A DNA stretch of 64,000 bases from Pseudomonas bubulae. GTDB taxonomy: Bacteria; Pseudomonadota; Gammaproteobacteria; Pseudomonadales; Pseudomonadaceae. Location: positions 248,001 to 312,000 of the forward strand of contig NZ_UYJA01000002.1 of NCBI RefSeq assembly GCF_900618535.1. Reading direction: 5' to 3'. The position numbers were made by a program, and so were the translations under genes. The notes below the pieces were generated by a model that ran no database searches, was not told where the DNA came from, and worked only from the letters and a program-made list of their open reading frames with translations. Shown here piece by piece: positions 59,569-64,000 of the stretch. Position 1 is the stretch's first letter. Each line of letters begins with the position of its first letter.

Positions 59569-60351
59569 TCAGCGCTTCCAGCCAAAGACTTCGCAGGCAT
59601 TGGCTGTTGTCGCCTTTGCCAATTGCTCGGGGCTGATGCCCATTATCTCGGCCAGCGCCCGGCAAATATCAGGCAGGTACTGCGGGCTGTTGCGCTGGTT
59701 GGGGTACATGGCCGGGGCCATGCCGGGGGCATCGGTTTCCAGCACGATGGCGTCCAGCGGCAGATCAGGTAGCACTTTGCGCAAGCGCAAGGCTTGTGGC
59801 CAGGTGGCAGCCCCCCCCAGGCCCAGCTTGAATCCCAGTTTTATATATTCACGGGCTTCTTCACGACTGCCTGAAAAGGCATGAACAATCCCGCCACGCT
59901 GAAGCTTGAAACGCTTGAGGGTGGCGATTACCTGCGCATGGCTGCGCCGAACATGAAGCAGGGCGGGCAGATTAAAGTCGGCGGCCAATTGCAATTGGGC
60001 TTCAAACAACTGTTGCTGGATCTGGCGGTCCAGCTCGGGCAGAAAGTAGTCCAGGCCGATCTCGCCCACAGCACACACCTGAGGATGCCCTGCCAGGCGG
60101 CTCAGCCATTGCCCCAGTTCAATCATATGCTCGGGGCGATGCTCATTGATGTACACCGGGTGCAGGCCAAACGCGGCATACAGTTGGCTGTCGGTTTGGA
60201 TCAAGTCCCACACGCTCTGCCAATTACTCTGATAAACCCCCAGAACCACCATGCTCTCAACCCCCAGTGCCCGACTGCCCGCCAGTATCTGTGGGCGGTC
60301 GGCGTCGAACTCAGAGAAGTCGAGGTGAGTGTGGGTGTCGATCAGCTGCAT
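59569..60351 (-). CDS. TatD family metal-dependent hydrolase
   Basis: TIM-barrel hydrolase or deoxyribonuclease with two metals. 260 residues. Metal ligands: DTHTHLD (HxH), GEIGLDY (Glu), LLHVRRS (His), VHAFSG (His) and ETDAPGM (Asp). Follows cra by 2 bases, so both are one operon. By position it is the YjjV/TatD paralogue that pseudomonads keep beside cra; the physiological substrate is unknown. Confidence 0.92.
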   Translation of the reverse strand: MQLIDTHTHLDFSEFDADRPQILAGSRALGVESMVVLGVYQSNWQSVWDLIQTDSQLYAAFGLHPVYINEHRPEHMIELGQWLSRLAGHPQVCAVGEIGLDYFLPELDRQIQQQLFEAQLQLAADFNLPALLHVRRSHAQVIATLKRFKLQRGGIVHAFSGSREEAREYIKLGFKLGLGGAATWPQALRLRKVLPDLPLDAIVLETDAPGMAPAMYPNQRNSPQYLPDICRALAEIMGISPEQLAKATTANACEVFGWKR

Positions 60352-60353
60352 GC

Positions 60354-61349
60354 TCAGGCCTGATGGATACGTTGTTTGAAGTTACGGGCAATGGCATGGA
60401 TGCCGGGTACGTAGTTTTGCTCTTCAATCGCCGCCAGGGCCAGGTTCAGGGCTGTTTCGGCAATCAGCTTGTGTTGTTGGCCCATAGCATTGACTGGCAG
60501 CGGCAGGAAGTCCAGCAACTGGGTGTCACCAAACGTGGCAAGGCGCAATGGCGGGCGCTGGGTCGGGTGCTCCAGCAACGCGTCGAACATCCCTTGCAAC
60601 AGCACATATGAAGTGGTGATCAGCGCTTCGGGGAAGTGGCCCTGGCGTGCCAGCAAATCATCAATGATCCGCCGTCCACATTCACGGCTGAACGCACTGC
60701 CGTGTTCGATCAGGACCTCGCCCTTGAACCCTTCGACCGCTTGCTTGAAACCCGCTTCACGGGCCTGGCTGACGCTCAGTTCGGGGCGTGCACCGATCAA
60801 CACAATCTGGCGCGGCAAAGGCTGCAACAGACTGCGGGTCAATTGCAGGCTGGCTTCGCAATCATCACTGATTACCGAGCAGAAGCGCTCCGGCTCCAGG
60901 GTCCGGTCGATGGCGATGATGGGCATGCCCAGGTCCTGCAACTGGCGGTAGCTGTCATCTTCTTCGGGCAAGCAGCTGGCTACGAACAGGGCATCGCAGC
61001 GACGGGCACGAAACAGCTTGAGCAATTGGCGCTCACTGTCCGGTGCATCGTCGGAGCTGGCGATCAGCAACTGATAGCCGCGAGCACGGGCGCCTTGTTC
61101 GAGCTGCTTGGCCAGGCGCGCATAACTCGGGTTTTCGAGGTCCGGCAGGATGAACCCCAAGGTGCGCGTGTGTCGGCTGCGCAGCCCGGCTGCCTGCGGG
61201 TTGGGAGTAAAGCCGTGCTCCTCGACCACCGCACGTACGCGCTCGACCGTGCTGCTGCTGATGCGCTGCTGTTCGGCTTTTCCATTGATGACATAGCTGG
61301 CAGTCGTTACGGAAACACCTGCCAATTGAGCGATATCACTGAGTTTCAC
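60354..61349 (-). CDS. cra: Fructose repressor Cra/FruR (LacI family)
   Basis: DNA-binding regulator that represses fruBKA and is released by fructose-1-phosphate. 331 residues: LacI helix-turn-helix MKLSDIAQLAGVSVTTASYVINGK, then the periplasmic-binding-like sensor domain (LGFILPDLENPSYARLAK). Divergent from fruB across 339 bases that contain its operator. In Pseudomonas, Cra acts mainly on the fru operon, unlike the global role in E. coli. Confidence 0.95.
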   Translation of the reverse strand: MKLSDIAQLAGVSVTTASYVINGKAEQQRISSSTVERVRAVVEEHGFTPNPQAAGLRSRHTRTLGFILPDLENPSYARLAKQLEQGARARGYQLLIASSDDAPDSERQLLKLFRARRCDALFVASCLPEEDDSYRQLQDLGMPIIAIDRTLEPERFCSVISDDCEASLQLTRSLLQPLPRQIVLIGARPELSVSQAREAGFKQAVEGFKGEVLIEHGSAFSRECGRRIIDDLLARQGHFPEALITTSYVLLQGMFDALLEHPTQRPPLRLATFGDTQLLDFLPLPVNAMGQQHKLIAETALNLALAAIEEQNYVPGIHAIARNFKQRIHQA

Positions 61350-61688
61350 GCCGAAAATTCCTTATTTTTTGTAGTACATGTCGACATTGTGAACAATCCT
61401 AACCGATAAAGGCAGCCGACCATCGTCTGTCATGGGGGCGCAGTATTTATTTGCGACATCTACCCGCTGCCGCCAGGCAATACGACAAGTTGGACTTCAA
61501 GCGCGGGCAATTATGCAGTAACGTGCCGGGTATTCTTGATTAAACGTTTCAGCCTGCGCATTTAAAGGCCTCGAACCCGGCAGTGGTGTGCTTGCCACGC
61601 ATCAACTGACGCAGCACGGGAAGAGCGACCTAAGCTGACTTAATTCAAAACAATACCGGTTGCCATTGAGTACCGGAAAGGAGAACGC
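61350..61688 (+). other. cra-fruB intergenic control region
   Basis: 339 bases without a gene. Besides the Cra operator it contains a possible fruB promoter TTGGAC (61490-61495), 16 bases, TATGCA (61512-61517), which would place the operator just downstream of the start of transcription. A CAAAACAA at 61646 resembles a Crc/Hfq site with one mismatch, too weak to call. Confidence 0.45.
61540..61551 (+). promoter_or_regulatory. Cra (FruR) operator of fruB
   Basis: TTAAACGTTTCA is an exact match to the operator described for the P. putida fru operon as I recall it, and fits the E. coli TGAAWCGNTTCA core. It lies 137 bases upstream of the fruB start. Confidence 0.88.
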
Positions 61689-64000
61689 ATGCTCGAGCTC
61701 ACCATAGAGCAGATATCCATGGGCCAGACGGCTGTGGACAAGTCTGCGGCGCTGCAATTGCTTGCCGATAAACTGGTCGCCGATGGCTTGGTAGCCGAAG
61801 GCTATCTGAGTGGCTTGCAAGCGCGTGAGGCTCAGGGTTCGACCTTTCTGGGTCAGGGCATTGCCATCCCCCACGGCACGCCCGAAACACGTGAGCTGGT
61901 GTTCACCACGGGCGTGCGCCTGTTGCAGTTCCCCGAGGGGGTGGACTGGGGTGATGGCCAGATGGTGTACCTGGCCATCGGTATTGCCGCAAAGTCCGAC
62001 GAACATTTACGTTTGCTGCAACTGCTGACCCGTGCCCTGGGCGAAACCGATCTGGGTGAGGCCCTGCGTCGCGCCAGCTCCGCCGAAGCCTTGCTTAAAC
62101 TGCTGCAGGGCGCACCACAGGAGCTGGCGCTGGATGCACAGATGATCGGCCTGGGTGTGTCTGCCGATGACTTTGAGGAACTGGTATGGCGTGGTGCCCG
62201 TCTGCTGCGTCAGGCTGATTGCGTGAGCAATGGCTTTGCTGCCGTACTGCAGCAAGTCGATGCGCTGCCGCTGGGCGATGGCCTGTGGTGGCTGCATAGC
62301 GAGCAAACCGTCAAACGTCCGGGGCTGGCGTTTGTGACACCGGACAAACCGATGCGCTATCTGGGCCAGCCCCTGAGCGGTCTGTTCTGCCTGGCCAGCC
62401 TTGGCGAAGCGCATCAGGCCTTGCTGGAGCGCTTGTGCGCGCTACTGATTGCCGGTCGTGGCCACGAACTGGGCAGTGCCACCAGCCGCCGTGCCGTGCT
62501 TGAAGTATTGGGCGGCGAGCTGCCGGCCGACTGGCCAAGTGCCCGTATTCCCTTGGCCAACGCCCACGGCCTGCATGCGCGGCCGGCCAAAGTGCTGGCG
62601 CAACTGGCGAAAAGTTTTGAAGGCGAAATCCGCGTCCGGATCGTCGATGGCCAGGATTCGGCGGTATCTGCCAAGAGCTTGAGCAAGCTGCTGAGCCTGG
62701 GTGCCCGTCGCGGTCAGGTGCTGGAATTTGTCGCCGAGCCGAATATCGCCAACGATGCATTGCCTGCACTACTGGCTGCGGTCGAGGCAGGTTTGGGCGA
62801 GGAAGTCGAGCCGTTGCCGGCGTTGGCTGAAGCCGTGCCCGGTGTCGCCGAAATTGCCACGGTGCTTACCGCCCCGGCGGCTGGCAGCCTGGTGCAGGCG
62901 ATTGCCGCATCGCCCGGCATTGCCATTGGCCCTGCCCATATACAGGTGCTGCAAACGTTCGATTACCCGCTGCGTGGCGAGTCTTCCGTGGTCGAGCGCG
63001 AGCGTCTGCAAAAAGCCCTGAGCGAAGTGCGCAAGGACATTGAAGGCCTGATTACGCGCAGCCAGTCCAAGGCCATTCGCGAAATTTTCATTACCCACCA
63101 GGAAATGCTCGACGACCCTGAACTTACCGATGAAGTGGATTCGCGCCTCAAGCAGGGCGAAAGCGCCGAAGCGGCGTGGATGTCGGTGATCGAGGCCGCT
63201 GCGCGTCAGCAGGAGTCCTTGCAGGATGCGCTGCTGGCCGAGCGGGCAGCGGACCTGCGGGATATCGGCCGTCGCGTGCTGGCCCAGCTGTGTGGCGTCG
63301 AAACCCCGGCCGAGCCTGACCAGCCTTATGTGCTGGTAATGGATGAGGTCGGCCCTTCAGATGTGGCTCGCCTTGATCCGGCGCGGGTGGCAGGCATTTT
63401 AACCGCCCGCGGCGGTGCGACCGCGCACAGCGCCATTGTCGCCCGCGCGCTCGGTATTCCGGCCCTGGTTGGCGCGGGCGAAGCGGTGCTGCTGCTGGCG
63501 CCGGGCACTGAATTGTTGATTGATGGCCAGCGCGGTCGCCTGCACGTCTCCCCGGATGCCGACGCCTTGCAGCGTGCCACCCAGGAGCGCGACAGCCGTG
63601 AGCAGCGTTTGCTGGCAGCCTCTGCCCAGCGCCACGAACTGGCCGTGACCCAGGATGGTCATGCGGTTGAAGTGTTTGCCAATATCGGTGAGAGCAAGGG
63701 CGTCGCCACGGCAGTGGAGCAGGGCGCCGAAGGCATTGGCCTGCTGCGCACCGAACTGATTTTCATGGCCCATTCGCAAGTACCGGACGAGGCGACTCAG
63801 GAAGCCGAATACCGTCGTGTACTCGACGGCCTGGCTGGCCGGCCGCTGGTGGTACGCACGCTGGACGTGGGCGGTGACAAACCGCTGCCGTACTGGCCGA
63901 TCGAGAAAGAAGAAAACCCGTTTTTGGGTGTACGTGGCATTCGTCTTACGCTGCAACGGCCGCAGATCATGGAAAGTCAGTTGCGCGCCTTGCTACGTTC
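61689..64000 (+). CDS. fruB: Fructose PTS phosphotransfer protein EIIA-HPr-EI, 3' end cut by window
   Basis: Passes phosphate from PEP to the fructose-specific EIIBC transporter. 770 codons are present; the family has about 950. Domains in order: EIIA with H62 (IAIPHGTPE), HPr with H296 (NAHGLHARPA), and Enzyme I with H580 (GGATAHSAI) and RTELIFM. AAGGAG lies 7 bases upstream of the ATG. It heads the fruBKA operon; fruK and fruA would follow outside the window. Divergent from cra, which controls it. Confidence 0.96.
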   Translation, partial: MLELTIEQISMGQTAVDKSAALQLLADKLVADGLVAEGYLSGLQAREAQGSTFLGQGIAIPHGTPETRELVFTTGVRLLQFPEGVDWGDGQMVYLAIGIAAKSDEHLRLLQLLTRALGETDLGEALRRASSAEALLKLLQGAPQELALDAQMIGLGVSADDFEELVWRGARLLRQADCVSNGFAAVLQQVDALPLGDGLWWLHSEQTVKRPGLAFVTPDKPMRYLGQPLSGLFCLASLGEAHQALLERLCALLIAGRGHELGSATSRRAVLEVLGGELPADWPSARIPLANAHGLHARPAKVLAQLAKSFEGEIRVRIVDGQDSAVSAKSLSKLLSLGARRGQVLEFVAEPNIANDALPALLAAVEAGLGEEVEPLPALAEAVPGVAEIATVLTAPAAGSLVQAIAASPGIAIGPAHIQVLQTFDYPLRGESSVVERERLQKALSEVRKDIEGLITRSQSKAIREIFITHQEMLDDPELTDEVDSRLKQGESAEAAWMSVIEAAARQQESLQDALLAERAADLRDIGRRVLAQLCGVETPAEPDQPYVLVMDEVGPSDVARLDPARVAGILTARGGATAHSAIVARALGIPALVGAGEAVLLLAPGTELLIDGQRGRLHVSPDADALQRATQERDSREQRLLAASAQRHELAVTQDGHAVEVFANIGESKGVATAVEQGAEGIGLLRTELIFMAHSQVPDEATQEAEYRRVLDGLAGRPLVVRTLDVGGDKPLPYWPIEKEENPFLGVRGIRLTLQRPQIMESQLRALLR

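Noticed and set aside
61646..61653. CAAAACAA as a Crc/Hfq site ahead of fruB
   Set aside because: One mismatch from AANAANAA and about 36 bases from the start codon; such matches arise by chance.

Overview
The window is chromosomal DNA of a Pseudomonas, most likely of the P. fluorescens lineage. The evidence is gene content and order: it follows the P. aeruginosa PAO1 PA4522-PA4601 block as I recall it (ampE-ampD-DUF1631-nadC-tRNA-Thr-pilA/pilCD-coaE-yacG ... clpB-pgeF-rluD-bamD ... pilVWXE-ispH-fkpB-lspA-ileS-ribF-murJ-rpsT-creA-proB-obg-rpmA-rplU-ispB ... gdhA-ettA-morA). It also carries typical pseudomonad REP palindromes built on GTGGGAGCGGGC. Species cannot be fixed from this sequence alone. 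Most of the window is core genome.

Layout. 1-16.4 kb: the c-di-GMP regulator MorA (cut by the left edge), the translation factor EttA, NADP-glutamate dehydrogenase, a DUF3015/DUF4105/chorismate-mutase-like operon, a Lon-like protease, a large unknown lipoprotein, YqhA and FklB. 16.4-22.9 kb: a small gene behind a good Fur box, YjdM, the polyprenyl diphosphate synthase IspB, and the rplU-rpmA, obg, proB, creA and rpsT genes. 23.1-30.5 kb: a tightly overlapping run murJ, ribF-ileS-lspA-fkpB-ispH. 30.5-34.3 kb: a minor-pilin cluster (FimT-like, PilV, PilW, PilX, PilE, ThiO) that lacks pilY1, pilY2 and pilSR. 34.4-40.4 kb: PP0621-family protein, BamD, RluD, PgeF and ClpB. 40.5-41.4 kb: six tRNA genes (Asn-Pro-Lys, Pro, Asn-Lys) separated by terminators.

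41.5-45.5 kb holds the most distinctive block: glutaminase and an APC-family antiporter on one strand and glutamate decarboxylase on the other. Together they form a compact glutamine/glutamate-dependent acid resistance (or GABA production) module lying between the tRNA cluster and ndh. 45.7-52.9 kb: ndh, DUF3094, MOSC and DUF1780 proteins, a CbiM-like permease, yacG-coaE-pilD-pilC and divergent pilA. There is no pilB between pilA and pilC, where PAO1 has it. 53.0-59.5 kb: tRNA-Thr, an alkylation-repair pair (Ada/AlkA-type glycosylase and Ogt), nadC, DUF1631, ampD-ampE. 59.6-64 kb: tatD-cra and divergent fruB (cut by the right edge), with an exact match to the recalled Pseudomonas Cra operator between them.

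Two themes recur. Type IV pilus genes are present but reduced: pilY1/Y2, pilS/R and pilB are missing from their usual places, PilV is half length, and one pseudopilin has Gln instead of Glu at +5. Repeats are abundant: five GTGGGAGCGGGC-type REP sites (singlets, pairs and one half element), an 85-bp identical direct repeat 11.2 kb apart, and a perfect 34-bp inverted repeat after creA. I found no CRISPR array, IS element, integrase, rRNA or prophage gene.
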